Source: KACC-23026 sp963829575
GTDB taxonomy: Bacteria; Bacillota; Bacilli; Bacillales; Sporolactobacillaceae
Length of the DNA: 64,000 nucleotides
Direction: 5' to 3'
NCBI GenBank assembly: GCA_963829575.1
Contig: CAWHJF010000012.1
Span: 558,001-622,000 of the forward strand
Positions 1-11,152 of this stretch are shown here, one piece after another (the first letter of the stretch is position 1; every line of letters starts with the position of its first letter). The notes beneath the pieces are model-generated. The model searched no databases. It saw only the letters and a program-made list of their open reading frames with translations, and was not told where the DNA came from. The translations under genes and the position numbers were made by a program.

Positions 1-49
1 AAATCTGGGGATTGCAATCACAAATAATATGGATAAATGGAGGAGAATT

Positions 50-679
50 ATGGGACAAGTTAACGTTTTAGATCATCCCCTTATTCAACACAAACTAACT
101 CATATAAGAGATCACAGGACCGGGACAAAGGTTTTCCGGGAGTTAGTGGATGAAGTCGCCACCCTAATGGCTTTTGAGATTTCAAGAGATTTATCGCTTG
201 AAGCGATTACGATCCAAACCCCTGTGTCTGAAGCGAAGGCATATCAACTGTCAGGCAAGAAATTAGGGGTTGTGCCAATTCTTCGTGCAGGACTCGGCAT
301 GGTGGAAGGGATTTTAAAACTTATTCCACATGCAAAAGTTGGGCATATTGGATTATATCGTGATCCAAACACTTTAAAACCAGTAGAGTATTATTCCAAA
401 ATGCCATCCGATATTCACGAACGTGAATTAATTGTTGTAGACCCTATGCTTGCAACAGGTGGTTCCGCTTCCGCTGCTTTAACTCTTTTAAAAGAAAAGG
501 GCGCGAACAATATTAAACTGATGTGTTTAATTGCGGCACCTGAAGGGGTTGAACAGATCCAGAAAGATCACCCTGATGTGGATATCTATTTGGCTTCATT
601 AGATGAACGTTTGAATGAGAAAGGATATATTGTCCCAGGTTTGGGTGACGCAGGGGACCGTTTATTCGGAACGAAATAA
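50..679 (+). CDS. upp: uracil phosphoribosyltransferase
   Basis: Cytosolic pyrimidine salvage enzyme that joins uracil to PRPP to give UMP. The 209-residue product has the usual family length. The PRPP-binding loop DPMLATGGSA is at residues 131-140, and the uracil-binding C-terminal part ends in PGLGDAGDRLFGTK. I chose the ATG at 50 because GGAGGAGA lies just upstream and MGQVNVLDHPLIQHK is the normal family N-terminus; a start at 29 would add seven non-conserved residues. It lies directly upstream of the ATP synthase operon, as in Bacillus, but about 400 bases with a separate promoter lie between them. Identification is very secure. Confidence 0.97.
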   Translation: MGQVNVLDHPLIQHKLTHIRDHRTGTKVFRELVDEVATLMAFEISRDLSLEAITIQTPVSEAKAYQLSGKKLGVVPILRAGLGMVEGILKLIPHAKVGHIGLYRDPNTLKPVEYYSKMPSDIHERELIVVDPMLATGGSASAALTLLKEKGANNIKLMCLIAAPEGVEQIQKDHPDVDIYLASLDERLNEKGYIVPGLGDAGDRLFGTK

Positions 680-1098
680 TTTAGAACGCTTATGCAAAAA
701 GTTCATGAATCCGCCAAAATTACTTCTATTATAGAAGCGTATTTTCGGCTAAAATGAAGGGTGTTGAAAACGAGTTCTCAAATATCATGTTTTTCGTTGA
801 CAACCTTAAAATGGATTGATAAGATGTCATGGGGCAAGGACTATAATAGGGCTTTCATTTTGATTACAACAAGCTTTTAGGCGTTTCAACAATGCTTTTC
901 TATGCCGCTCATATCCAATGAGTAATGGTTGGCATTTTACTTGAAAGGCTGCGCTAATGATTGAAATTACCAGAACCTGAGTGCTCTGATTACTTCAATT
1001 GTTAGTTTTCAAGTAGAGTTAAAAGGGTTAGCGGTCTGAAAAGAGTGGGTAAGTGTGGAACGAAATGCTCCTAATAGGTTGTGAGAGAAGGTGTTCAT
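680..1098 (+). other. upp-atp intergenic region and atp leader
   Basis: No gene is seen here. A weak hairpin (CTTCT/AGAAG near 731-746) may help end upp transcription. The main atp promoter lies at 797-825, so the atp transcript would carry an untranslated leader of about 265 nt. I see no convincing leader peptide or known riboswitch in it. Confidence 0.5.
797..825 (+). promoter_or_regulatory. sigma-A promoter of the atp operon
   Basis: TTGACA at 797-802 and TAAGAT at 820-825 are separated by exactly 17 bp. This is a near-consensus housekeeping promoter and the best one upstream of the ATP synthase genes. The start point would be near 832. Confidence 0.75.
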
Positions 1099-1317
1099 GT
1101 GAAAATCGACCCAGATCATCCGTATCGGACCATTGGGCTGATCGGAACACTTGGAATTGAAATCACGGCTTTTATCATTGGTGGCATTTATCTCGGAAAA
1201 TATCTTGACCGTTTGTTCCATAGCTCACCAACACTCCTTGTAATTGGGATATTTGTTGGAATGCTGGTTGGTATTGCGAGTGCCTTATTAACATTGAAAG
1301 CATTTATAAAGGAATGA
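1099..1317 (+). CDS. AtpZ/AtpI-family small membrane protein
   Basis: A small protein of 72 residues with two predicted membrane helices (about residues 13-35 and 44-68 of the chosen start) joined by a short basic-acidic loop with YLGKYLDRLF. This is the pattern of the AtpZ (PF09527) family, often the first gene of Bacillales atp operons and linked to assembly or magnesium/calcium handling of the ATP synthase. The GTG at 1099 is preferred over the GTG at 1081 because GAGAGAAGG (1083-1091) lies at proper spacing before it. It is followed after 6 nt by atpI. The family assignment rests on size, topology and position. Confidence 0.75.
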   Translation: MKIDPDHPYRTIGLIGTLGIEITAFIIGGIYLGKYLDRLFHSSPTLLVIGIFVGMLVGIASALLTLKAFIKE

Positions 1318-1323
1318 GCTAAT

Positions 1324-1710
1324 ATGAATGACTTTTCATCTTCAAATCGGCTCGTCCTCATCCTCACAAGCATTATTTTAGTTCTGTCACTTCTTCTTTG
1401 GTTTGTTACCCCTGCCAAGTCCTTTGTCGCCGGTTTTATCCTCGGAGGTTTGATCAGCCTCTATAACGTACTTTACCTAGCACGTCGAGTTAGTCTGATA
1501 ACTCAATTGGTCATAGCAGGTAGCCATCGTCCTAAAAGTCTTGGATTTCTCTACAGAATCCTGATGGTCGTGTTCGGAATCATTCTTGTCTATAAATTTC
1601 CGGAATGGTTTGACTACCGATCCTACGTACTAGGTTTACCCCTATGCTATGTGCTCTTGTTAGTTGCCACGGCTATAACGATTTACAAAGGTAAAGAGAA
1701 AACACCATAA
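1324..1710 (+). CDS. atpI: ATP synthase subunit I
   Basis: A 128-residue, four-helix membrane protein of the ATP synthase subunit I family (PF03899), thought to help assemble the c-ring. Hydrophobic segments lie near residues 10-28, 31-52, 72-92 and 99-121. The gene starts 6 nt after atpZ and ends 10 nt before atpB, so the three are translated from one message. Sequence conservation in this family is low; the call rests mainly on topology, length and its fixed place before atpB. Confidence 0.85.
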   Translation: MNDFSSSNRLVLILTSIILVLSLLLWFVTPAKSFVAGFILGGLISLYNVLYLARRVSLITQLVIAGSHRPKSLGFLYRILMVVFGIILVYKFPEWFDYRSYVLGLPLCYVLLLVATAITIYKGKEKTP

Positions 1711-1720
1711 GAAGGGAGGG

Positions 1721-2470
1721 ATGTTCTTGGAACTGACTCCGAAAATTAAGTTCCTTGGTCTCACGTTTGATGTCACGGTTATGATTGGAACGCTTGTTAC
1801 AGCCATTCTTGTCTTGTTAATTGTTGGGCTTGCCACACGTCGCCGCGATATGCGACCAGGTGGGATCCAGAACTTTGTCGAGATGATTGTAGAATTTGTG
1901 CAAGGTATTACAAATATGATGCTGGACACAAAGAGAGCTGAGAAGTATCTAGGGTTTGCAGTGACCACATTTTTATTTGTATTTATTGCCAACGAATTAG
2001 GTGTCATCCTCATGATTTCGGGGAAAGCTTTGGGGCCAATGCCTCATTTAGGAATCACAGCAAGCTTACTCAAAGGGACCAAAGAGGTGAACTGGTTTAA
2101 ATCACCGACCTCTGATATTAACGTTACGGTGGCCATGGCTTTTGCTATTACAATCTATGCCCACTTTGCTGGATTCTTTAAGAGCCCTAAATCCTACTTC
2201 CGTCACTATTTTGAGCCATATTGGTGGATGGTGTTTTTGCACATCATTGATGAAGTTGCAAAACCGACCACACACGCCGCTCGACTTTGGGCGAACATTT
2301 TTGCAGGTGAAGTCTTAATCCTCATTCTTCGAGAGGGTGCTATTTATTTAACGGCAATTCCGCTCGTAGCATGGATTGGATTCTCCTTGTTTGTTGGAGC
2401 CATTCAAGCGTATATTTTTACAGTCTTAGCAATGGTTTACATCTCACAGAAAATTGCAAGTGATCATTAA
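1721..2470 (+). CDS. atpB: F0F1 ATP synthase subunit a
   Basis: The 249-residue membrane subunit a of the proton channel, which works with the c-ring to carry protons to and from the rotor carboxylate. The conserved helix containing THAARLWANIFAGE is present, with the essential arginine at about position 188. Several other membrane helices are evident (e.g. residues 18-37, 80-100, 137-153, 210-240). GAAGGGAGG precedes the ATG at correct spacing. It sits between atpI and atpE in the standard order. Length is normal and nothing is odd. Confidence 0.96.
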   Translation: MFLELTPKIKFLGLTFDVTVMIGTLVTAILVLLIVGLATRRRDMRPGGIQNFVEMIVEFVQGITNMMLDTKRAEKYLGFAVTTFLFVFIANELGVILMISGKALGPMPHLGITASLLKGTKEVNWFKSPTSDINVTVAMAFAITIYAHFAGFFKSPKSYFRHYFEPYWWMVFLHIIDEVAKPTTHAARLWANIFAGEVLILILREGAIYLTAIPLVAWIGFSLFVGAIQAYIFTVLAMVYISQKIASDH

Positions 2471-2548
2471 GGATTTGGTAAGAACAAATTGTTGGTTTCT
2501 AATAAATTTAAACATTAAATTTTTTACAGTATAGGGAGGACATCTATT

Positions 2549-2779
2549 ATGTCTATGACAGTTATCGCAGGCGGTATTATGATCGCATTCGGCGCCCTTG
2601 CAGCCGGTTTAGGAAACGGTATTCTTTTCAGCCGTTATCTTGAAGGAATCGCACGTCAACCAGAAGCTCGTGCAACTTTATTCGGACAGGCTATGATCGC
2701 ACTTGGTCTTGTTGAGGCACTTCCAATTATTTCGATTGCATTTGGTCTACTCGTATTGTTTGGCGTTATCGGCGGTTAA
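2549..2779 (+). CDS. atpE: F0F1 ATP synthase subunit c
   Basis: The rotor-ring proteolipid, 76 residues in two helices joined by the polar loop ARQPEAR (residues 35-41). The proton-carrying carboxylate is Glu56 in LGLVEALPII. The first helix is rich in Gly and Ala, as expected for tight ring packing. A strong site AGGGAGGA lies ahead of the ATG. The roughly 75-nt spaces on both sides (after atpB and before atpF) are typical for a c-subunit that must be made in excess. I see no obvious sodium-binding ligand set, so proton coupling is inferred. Confidence 0.96.
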   Translation: MSMTVIAGGIMIAFGALAAGLGNGILFSRYLEGIARQPEARATLFGQAMIALGLVEALPIISIAFGLLVLFGVIGG

Positions 2780-2885
2780 GAATCGAAATCAAACATGACA
2801 AGTTATGGCGGGCAACTCATTTCCCGCCTTCTGTTCTATTATCGAAAATTGAAGTGTGATACCTCGTGAAGGGAGTGACTCAAGC

Positions 2886-3374
2886 GTGTTGGAGTTTCAT
2901 TTGGGAACAATCCTGTTTCAATTAATCGTATTCCTCATATTGATGGTTATTGTGTCGCGACTTGCGGCTCGACCAGTTCTAGATATGATGAGAAAACGTC
3001 AAGATCATATTGATGCACAATTGAAAGATGCAGAAGAAAATCAACAACTAGCCCAAGCGCTGATGGAAGAGCAACGAGCTGAGTTGAAAAAGACACGCGA
3101 AGAAGCGAGTCAAATTATTGAAGCCGAGAAAAAGCGCGCTGAAGCACAAGCAAGTGACATCATCAATGCGGCAAAAGACCGTGCGGAACGCTTGATTAAT
3201 GATGCGAAAGAAGACATTGAAACCGAACGCGTCAAGGCCGTTGCAAGCCTGCGTGATGAAGTGGGTCAACTTTCCTTGATGCTTGCGACAAAAGTGTTAG
3301 AGCGTGAAGTAAGTGCAAAAGATCATGAAAAAGCGATTGATGAGTTCGTCAAACAGGTGGGCGATCGTCTATGA
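2886..3374 (+). CDS. atpF: F0F1 ATP synthase subunit b
   Basis: The peripheral stalk subunit: one N-terminal membrane helix (about residues 8-26, FQLIVFLILMVIV) followed by a long charged alpha-helical stalk rich in Glu, Lys and Ala that dimerises and reaches to subunit delta. I chose the GTG at 2886, preceded by GGGAG, giving 162 residues; an in-frame GTG at 2856 would add ten unconserved residues ahead of the membrane helix. Its stop codon overlaps the atpH start by 4 nt, implying translational coupling. Confidence 0.93.
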   Translation: MLEFHLGTILFQLIVFLILMVIVSRLAARPVLDMMRKRQDHIDAQLKDAEENQQLAQALMEEQRAELKKTREEASQIIEAEKKRAEAQASDIINAAKDRAERLINDAKEDIETERVKAVASLRDEVGQLSLMLATKVLEREVSAKDHEKAIDEFVKQVGDRL

Positions 3375-3910
3375 GCGAAGTGATCGCAAAGCGCTATGCC
3401 CAAGCCTTATTTGAAGTTGCTGACGAGCGCGGTACGGTAGATCAAGTTGAAAATCAACTTAATCTAATAAAAGAAACCGTCTCAGAAAGCGTGGATTTAC
3501 GCAATATGTTAACCTCACCGCGGATAAAGGCTGAGGATAAAAAAGCTGTCCTTGAGCAAATTTTTAAAGACGAAGTAAATCCTGAAGTCCTAAATCTACT
3601 CAAAGTTCTTGTGGATCGCAAAAGAGAAGCGCTACTAGGGGATCTAAATAGTGCGTTTGTCGTCATAGCAAATGCAGCAAGAGGAATTGTAGATCTTTAC
3701 GTGACAACAGCTGAACCTTTGTCCAAAGAAGATGAAGACAAACTTTCCAAGTCGTTTGGAAACGTATTAAATAAACAACTCCGAATTCATACCACTACCG
3801 ATGAAAAAATTATCGGCGGTGTTTTAGTACGAATTGGAAATCGCGTGTACGATGGAACCTTAGCTGGCAAGCTAAATCGTTTCCATCACGAATTGAAAGC
3901 AGTCAGATAG
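3371..3910 (+). CDS. atpH: F0F1 ATP synthase subunit delta
   Basis: The 179-residue delta subunit links the tip of the b-dimer stalk to the alpha3beta3 head. The start IAKRYAQALFEVADERG is typical of the family N-terminal helical domain, and the C-terminal part contains the conserved GGVLVRIGNRVYDGTLAGKL signature. The ATGA overlap with atpF and a 13-nt gap to atpA show operon structure. Length is normal. Confidence 0.95.
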   Translation: MSEVIAKRYAQALFEVADERGTVDQVENQLNLIKETVSESVDLRNMLTSPRIKAEDKKAVLEQIFKDEVNPEVLNLLKVLVDRKREALLGDLNSAFVVIANAARGIVDLYVTTAEPLSKEDEDKLSKSFGNVLNKQLRIHTTTDEKIIGGVLVRIGNRVYDGTLAGKLNRFHHELKAVR

Positions 3911-3923
3911 GGGTGAACGTAAC

Positions 3924-5435
3924 GTGAGCATTAAAGCTGAAGAAATCAGTGCTTTAATTAAAAAGCAGATTGAGAACTATGATGCGACCGTACAAGTCAG
4001 CGACGTCGGAACGGTTACTGAAGTTGGTGACGGGATTGCTCGTATTCATGGTCTAGATAATGTTATGGCTGGTGAACTCGTTGAATTCTCAAACGGTGTT
4101 ATGGGTCTTGCCCAAAACCTTGAGGAATCGAATGTAGGGGTCGTTATTCTCGGACCTTACCTTGAGATCCATGAAGGCGATGAAGTAAAACGTACGGGCC
4201 GTATTATGGAAGTTCCAGTAGGCGAAGAACTTTTGGGGCGCGTTGTAAACCCACTCGGTCAACCCATCGATGGTAAAGGACCTGCGAATACAACGAAAAC
4301 TCGTCCTATTGAAGGGCAAGCACCGGGTGTAATGGATCGTAAATCAGTTCATGAACCACTTCAAACTGGGATTAAAGCGATCGACTCTATGATTCCAATC
4401 GGTCGTGGTCAGCGTGAGTTGATCATCGGAGACCGTCAAACCGGTAAAACGGCCATTGCAATTGATACAATTATCAATCAAAAAGACCAAGGTGTAATTA
4501 GTATTTACGTTGCGATTGGTCAAAAAGAATCAACGGTTGCGGGTGTTGTTGAAACGTTGCGTGAATTCGGAGCGCTAGAGAACACAATCGTTGTTTCTGC
4601 AGGGGCCTCTGACCCAGCACCACTTCTATACTTGGCACCATATGCTGGGGTAACCATGGGTGAAGAATTCATGTACAACGGAAAGCATGTTTTGATTATC
4701 TATGATGATTTATCTAAACAAGCGGTTGCGTATCGTGAACTTTCCCTACTTCTTCGTCGTCCTCCAGGTCGTGAAGCGTATCCAGGGGATGTATTCTACC
4801 TTCATTCACGCTTACTTGAGCGTGCGGCTAAGCTAAGTGATGCAAAAGGCGGTGGTTCAATGACGGCTCTTCCAATCATTGAAACACAAGCGGGTGACAT
4901 CTCAGCTTATATTCCAACGAACGTTATTTCGATCACGGATGGTCAGATTTTCCTAGAGTCAGACCTCTTCTTCTCAGGTGTTCGCCCAGCTGTTGATGCC
5001 GGTTCTTCCGTATCACGGGTTGGTGGTGCCGCTCAAATTAAAGCGATGAGTAAAGTAGCAGGAACGTTGAAACTCGATCTTTCATCTTTCCGTGAATTAG
5101 AGGCGTTCTCCCAATTTGGTTCGGACCTAGACCGCTCGACACAAGCGAAATTGAGTCGAGGACAAAAAACGGTTGAAGTCTTAAAACAAGACTTGCACAA
5201 CCCTTATCCGGTTGAAAAACAAGTTGCGATTCTTTTTGCCTTAACTAGAGGCTACCTGGATGATATTCCAGTCGAAGATATTAAACGTTTTGAAAAAGAC
5301 TTCTTGTCTTTCTTAGAAACAGACCATGCCGATCTTCTTGCGTCCATTCGCGAAACCAAACAATTGCCAGATGCTGATGCATATAAAGTGGCTATTGAAG
5401 CATTCAAGAAAACGTTCTCCGTATCAAATCAATAG
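3924..5435 (+). CDS. atpA: F0F1 ATP synthase subunit alpha
   Basis: The 503-residue non-catalytic nucleotide-binding subunit of the F1 head. The P-loop GDRQTGKT is at residues 169-176, and the family signature with PAVDAGSSVSRVGG is present. It starts with GTG behind GGGGTGA. A 111-nt gap separates it from atpG, longer than elsewhere in this operon, and the gap contains an inverted repeat. Length and motifs are fully normal. Confidence 0.98.
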   Translation: MSIKAEEISALIKKQIENYDATVQVSDVGTVTEVGDGIARIHGLDNVMAGELVEFSNGVMGLAQNLEESNVGVVILGPYLEIHEGDEVKRTGRIMEVPVGEELLGRVVNPLGQPIDGKGPANTTKTRPIEGQAPGVMDRKSVHEPLQTGIKAIDSMIPIGRGQRELIIGDRQTGKTAIAIDTIINQKDQGVISIYVAIGQKESTVAGVVETLREFGALENTIVVSAGASDPAPLLYLAPYAGVTMGEEFMYNGKHVLIIYDDLSKQAVAYRELSLLLRRPPGREAYPGDVFYLHSRLLERAAKLSDAKGGGSMTALPIIETQAGDISAYIPTNVISITDGQIFLESDLFFSGVRPAVDAGSSVSRVGGAAQIKAMSKVAGTLKLDLSSFRELEAFSQFGSDLDRSTQAKLSRGQKTVEVLKQDLHNPYPVEKQVAILFALTRGYLDDIPVEDIKRFEKDFLSFLETDHADLLASIRETKQLPDADAYKVAIEAFKKTFSVSNQ

Positions 5436-5546
5436 AGGATCCGAGCAACTTTAGTGGAAAAATCAGGGGGCAGGGCTCTCAAGTAGAGCCTACAACCTTG
5501 TTTTTTTACTGATTTGCCTCCTCTGTCTTAAAGGTGGTGAAGTAGA
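5436..5546 (+). promoter_or_regulatory. atpA-atpG spacer with nested inverted repeats
   Basis: The gap holds a 6-bp perfect stem GGCTCT/AGAGCC with loop CAAGT (about 5475-5491), enclosed by AAATCAG ... CTGATTT, with a run of seven T in the 3' half. It may be an RNA structure or partial attenuator inside the operon. There is no known family to assign it to. Confidence 0.35.
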
Positions 5547-7855
<2,309 letters not shown>

Positions 7856-7903
7856 ACCACGCGTTTTGACTCATGTTTTCTGCAACCTGAAGGAGGGTTT
7901 GCT

Positions 7904-8305
7904 TTGAACACGCTTTTGGCAAGTATTGTAACTCCGAATGGAAAAGTGTATGAAGGTGAAGTCCATATGGTCAGCGTTCGTGCTGTTGCGGGTGACATGG
8001 GGATTTTACCGAACCACATGCCTGTCGTAGCGCCTCTAAAAATAAGTGCTGTTAAGTTAAAGGCTTTTGATGAGGATGATTTTGTAGCCGTTAACGGCGG
8101 CTTCATTGAAGTACGTCACGACGGGATCACGATTTTAACGGAATCTGCTGAGAAAAAAGAAGACATTGATGTTGAACGAGCAACCCGCGCAAAAGAAGCG
8201 GCTGAGGCACGTATGGCTCAAGCTTCTGAGGATTCTGCGGAGTATCAAACGGCATTAAATGAACTCAAAAGAGCTGAAAACCGTTTGGAAGTCGCCTCTC
8301 TATAA
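7904..8305 (+). CDS. atpC: F0F1 ATP synthase subunit epsilon
   Basis: The 133-residue epsilon subunit, which forms the foot of the rotor and can inhibit ATP hydrolysis. The N-terminal beta-sandwich (SIVTPNGKVYEGEVHMVSVRAVAGDMGILPNH, about residues 5-36) and the C-terminal helical hairpin (residues 85-133) are both present. It begins with TTG behind AGGAGGGTT. It is the last gene of the operon and its stop codon touches the terminator stem. Confidence 0.95.
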   Translation: MNTLLASIVTPNGKVYEGEVHMVSVRAVAGDMGILPNHMPVVAPLKISAVKLKAFDEDDFVAVNGGFIEVRHDGITILTESAEKKEDIDVERATRAKEAAEARMAQASEDSAEYQTALNELKRAENRLEVASL

Positions 8306-8338
8306 AAAACAAGCAAGGGACTCCTTGCTTGTTTTTTT
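8304..8338 (+). terminator. atp operon terminator
   Basis: A perfect 15-bp stem (8304-8318 with 8323-8337) around the loop GACT, with A and T tracts on the two sides, follows the atpC stop directly. It is a strong rho-independent terminator. Confidence 0.9.
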
Positions 8339-8420
8339 ATCTACATAATTTGGTGTGGTTTTTCTAAGGGGTTAGAAGGAATTGAACGAATTGGTGAGGC
8401 AAATCGGTGCCGAATGAGAG

Positions 8421-8529
8421 TAAACGGGCGCAAATCGTCTTTAAACTGGCGAGAGATTTGATTAAAATTGGGCGGAAATCTACAATAAATAGGCACGAAA
8501 TGGGAATTAATCCGCAAAAAACCTACAAA
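8421..8529 (+). repeat. degenerate 21-23-nt tandem repeat
   Basis: Five imperfect units start at 8421, 8442, 8463, 8486 and 8508 (spacing 21, 21, 23, 22). Each begins TAAA/TAAT, and most continue with a GGC-type core and an AAAT-like element. The array lies in the non-coding gap between the atp terminator and ywzB; the rest of the gap (8530-8647) holds only an AT-rich leader with TAAAAT near 8609 and the ywzB ribosome site. Function is unknown. Confidence 0.45.
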
Positions 8530-8647
8530 TAACAGTCAAAAAGCGTGACCTACAGCAAAAATTGAATTTTTCTCAATCGAATCTCATGTGCAAATTTAAT
8601 TAGGGTAAAATCGTATGAGGGATAAAAACTAGAAAGGAGAGTGTCAT

Positions 8648-8881
8648 ATGACGGCTTTTGGTGTCCAAGCCGGTTTGGACTTAGTGATCTCAATCCTTGT
8701 TTTAATTATAACGTGGTGGGCCATTCAACTCATCAAGTGGGACGTGTTTTTAAAAAGTCCATCGAGTGCACGGGCGAAGATTCTAGTGGTACTCATAACC
8801 GTTGCGATTACATATTGCGTCAGCAGTTTTATCATCAGTTATGTTAGCTGGTCAATTCAACTCCCACAAATATATAAATAA
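8648..8881 (+). CDS. ywzB: DUF1146 family membrane protein (YwzB-like)
   Basis: A 77-residue protein with two membrane helices (about residues 9-30 and 45-68), the first containing ITWWAIQLIKWD, typical of the DUF1146/YwzB family. The function is not known. It sits between the atp operon and ywmB, as its relatives do in other Bacillales, which supports the call as much as the sequence does. The site AGAAAGGAGAG precedes the ATG. Confidence 0.8.
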   Translation: MTAFGVQAGLDLVISILVLIITWWAIQLIKWDVFLKSPSSARAKILVVLITVAITYCVSSFIISYVSWSIQLPQIYK

Positions 8882-8968
8882 TATTTTGAAAATAAGGGTA
8901 ATCATGAATTTCCATGTATGATCTTAAGCTCCCTGGAAACACTGTAGTTAAGGAGAGGATGATCGTAA

Positions 8969-9721
8969 ATGGGGAGATATAAAAAGATTACCCTTATTTT
9001 TTGTTTTTTATGTCTATTGTTTTCGGGTGCTTTAAAGACGAACTTGGCACAGGCGCATTCGAATGAGCTTGAAAAATTGCCAAAACTTATCCATGTTCTG
9101 AAAGATCAAGGGGCAAAAGTTAAAACTTGGTCCCTATATACAAGGGAACAAGGAAGCGCCAATTCCATAGAAGAGGTTAAAAAACAAGCTCAACAATTGA
9201 AAAAAGCATTTCCAGATGACCAATGGACATATAAAAATGAAAAAATGGATAGTCGATATGTGGGGAAACGGATAGATCCAAAGACCAACACCACCGAAAC
9301 GTTAACTTTACTCGTCTATCCCCGTCAAAACGCGTACCAAACGTACCTTATATATGTGGTAAGTGGATCTAAGTGGGAGGATCAAATGTGGAAGGAGACC
9401 CTTGACAAGACAGTGTCAAAGAATCTCCAATCCATTTTTAAAGACCAACAGAGACAAATCTTTGCATGTACAACAGGCGTATTCGGTGATAAAATGAACG
9501 TTGGGTTGTCACAAAAATCAAACAGCATCTTAAGAGAGTTACATGCACACCCAGTTGAAGCGGATCAAGAGCAAACATTTACATCCGTTTCCGCATACAC
9601 TGAACTATGGGATGATTCAATTATATCTCAAGGAAAAGCAATTAATGTACAGATTGGAATACGCAAGGATCAAAAAACCACTGTTACTTTAGGCACACCA
9701 ATTATCACGACTGAATATTAA
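8969..9721 (+). CDS. ywmB: YwmB-like secreted protein (TATA-box-binding-like fold)
   Basis: A 250-residue exported protein of the YwmB (DUF1779) family, whose role is unknown. An N-terminal hydrophobic segment (about residues 7-26) ending near AQA is a signal peptide or anchor. Family hallmarks are the mid-protein IFACTTGVFGDKMN stretch and the C-terminal TVTLGTPIITTEY. The ATG at 8969 follows AAGGAGAGG. It precedes murA by 56 nt in the order seen in B. subtilis, suggesting an envelope-related role. Confidence 0.85.
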   Translation: MGRYKKITLIFCFLCLLFSGALKTNLAQAHSNELEKLPKLIHVLKDQGAKVKTWSLYTREQGSANSIEEVKKQAQQLKKAFPDDQWTYKNEKMDSRYVGKRIDPKTNTTETLTLLVYPRQNAYQTYLIYVVSGSKWEDQMWKETLDKTVSKNLQSIFKDQQRQIFACTTGVFGDKMNVGLSQKSNSILRELHAHPVEADQEQTFTSVSAYTELWDDSIISQGKAINVQIGIRKDQKTTVTLGTPIITTEY

Positions 9722-9777
9722 TAAAATAGGTAGGTATGACCTACTTTTGTTGACTAGAATTGGACGCGGAGGGGAAA

Positions 9778-11103
9778 ATGTTGGAAAAAATCTTTGTCCG
9801 AGGCGGGAAACGTCTTTCTGGCGCTGTAAAAATCGATGGTGCCAAAAACGCGGTGCTTCCTGTCATTGCAGCATCGATTTTGGCATCTAGAGGAGTTAGT
9901 CGGATCGAAAATGTTCCTGCATTAGCAGACGTATATACCATAAATGAAGTGTTGAGACACCTTGGGGCAGAGGTTGATTTTGAAGGCGAATCAATTTCAA
10001 TCAATGCACAAGGTGAACTAGACAGTGAGGCTCCATTTGAATACGTTCGAAAAATGAGAGCTTCCTTTTTTATATTAGGACCTTTACTTGCTCGAATTGG
10101 TCACGCGAAAATTGCGCTCCCAGGCGGGTGTGCGATTGGTCAAAGACCTATTGATCAACACTTAAAGGGCTTTGAAGCCATGGGTGCGACCGTCAATACC
10201 GGCAACGGTTATATTGAAGCAAGCGTACCTGGAAGTTTAAAAGGCGCTAACATTTATTTGGATTTTCCAAGTGTTGGGGCAACGGAAAACATTATGATGG
10301 CAGCGGTTCTTGCTCGAGGTGAGACGGTTATTAATAACGCTGCCCAAGAGCCTGAGATCGAGTGTCTGGCGGATTATTTAGTCGCCATGGGCGCCAAGAT
10401 TAAAGGCGCTGGATCCAGTACGATTCGCATTCAAGGTGTGCGCAGTCTTCGAGGTGTCACGCATGAAGTGATTCCGGATCGTATTGAAGCTGGGACCTAT
10501 ATGATTGCAGCGGCCATTACAGGTGGAAACGTGCTCGTTGAAAATGCCATTCCTGACCACTTGAGACCACTAATTTCTAAGCTCGAAGAAATGGGCGTTG
10601 AAGTTAATCAAGAATTCAATGGGATTCGTGTGATTGGGCCAGACATTCTAAAGCCAGTTGATATTAAGACCCTTCCACATCCCGGTTTTCCAACGGATTT
10701 GCAGTCCCAAATGATGGCACTCCTTTTAAAAGCAAAAGGAACATCCGTGATTACTGAGACAGTTTTTGAAAATCGTTTCATGCACGTTGAAGAATTCCGA
10801 AGAATGAATGCGGAAATTAAAATTGAAAGTCGATCTGCCATAGTCAGCGGCCCTTGTAAGCTTCAAGGTGCTGAGGTTTCGGCTACCGATCTTCGTGCTG
10901 GAGCGGCGCTTGTGCTTGCGGGTTTAATCGCGGAAGGCACAACTCGTGTGACGGATCTCCACCACATTGACCGCGGTTACGTTGATTTAACGGGTAAGCT
11001 CGAAAAACTTGGCGCATCGGTTGAACGTTTAAGCGTAAAAGAAACGTCAACAACAACTGAAGAGACAACACCAAAGTTGAACATGAAACCGAAATTTGCT
11101 TAA
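9778..11103 (+). CDS. murA: UDP-N-acetylglucosamine 1-carboxyvinyltransferase
   Basis: Catalyses the first committed step of peptidoglycan synthesis, adding enolpyruvate from PEP to UDP-GlcNAc in the cytosol. The substrate-binding KIDGAKNAVLP element is at residues 18-28. The catalytic, fosfomycin-target cysteine is about Cys118 in PGGCAIGQRPIDQH. The ATG at 9778 follows GCGGAGGGG; an in-frame codon at 9760 would lie upstream of that site. The product is 441 residues, slightly longer than usual because of a Thr/Glu/Lys-rich C-terminal tail. Position before spoIID matches murAA of B. subtilis. Confidence 0.95.
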   Translation: MLEKIFVRGGKRLSGAVKIDGAKNAVLPVIAASILASRGVSRIENVPALADVYTINEVLRHLGAEVDFEGESISINAQGELDSEAPFEYVRKMRASFFILGPLLARIGHAKIALPGGCAIGQRPIDQHLKGFEAMGATVNTGNGYIEASVPGSLKGANIYLDFPSVGATENIMMAAVLARGETVINNAAQEPEIECLADYLVAMGAKIKGAGSSTIRIQGVRSLRGVTHEVIPDRIEAGTYMIAAAITGGNVLVENAIPDHLRPLISKLEEMGVEVNQEFNGIRVIGPDILKPVDIKTLPHPGFPTDLQSQMMALLLKAKGTSVITETVFENRFMHVEEFRRMNAEIKIESRSAIVSGPCKLQGAEVSATDLRAGAALVLAGLIAEGTTRVTDLHHIDRGYVDLTGKLEKLGASVERLSVKETSTTTEETTPKLNMKPKFA

Positions 11104-11109
11104 GTTTTA

Positions 11110-11152
11110 TAAACGCCCAAGAGGAGCCGCTGATCGGCTTCTTCTTTTTTTG
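11110..11152 (+). terminator. murA terminator
   Basis: A stem of about 9-10 bp with G-U pairs (GAGGAGCCG with CGGCTTCTTC) and loop CTGAT is followed by a T-rich run. It lies directly after murA. Confidence 0.8.

Noticed and set aside
8421..8529. CRISPR array
   Set aside because: Units are 21-23 nt, imperfect, lack repeat-spacer alternation and no cas genes are in the window.
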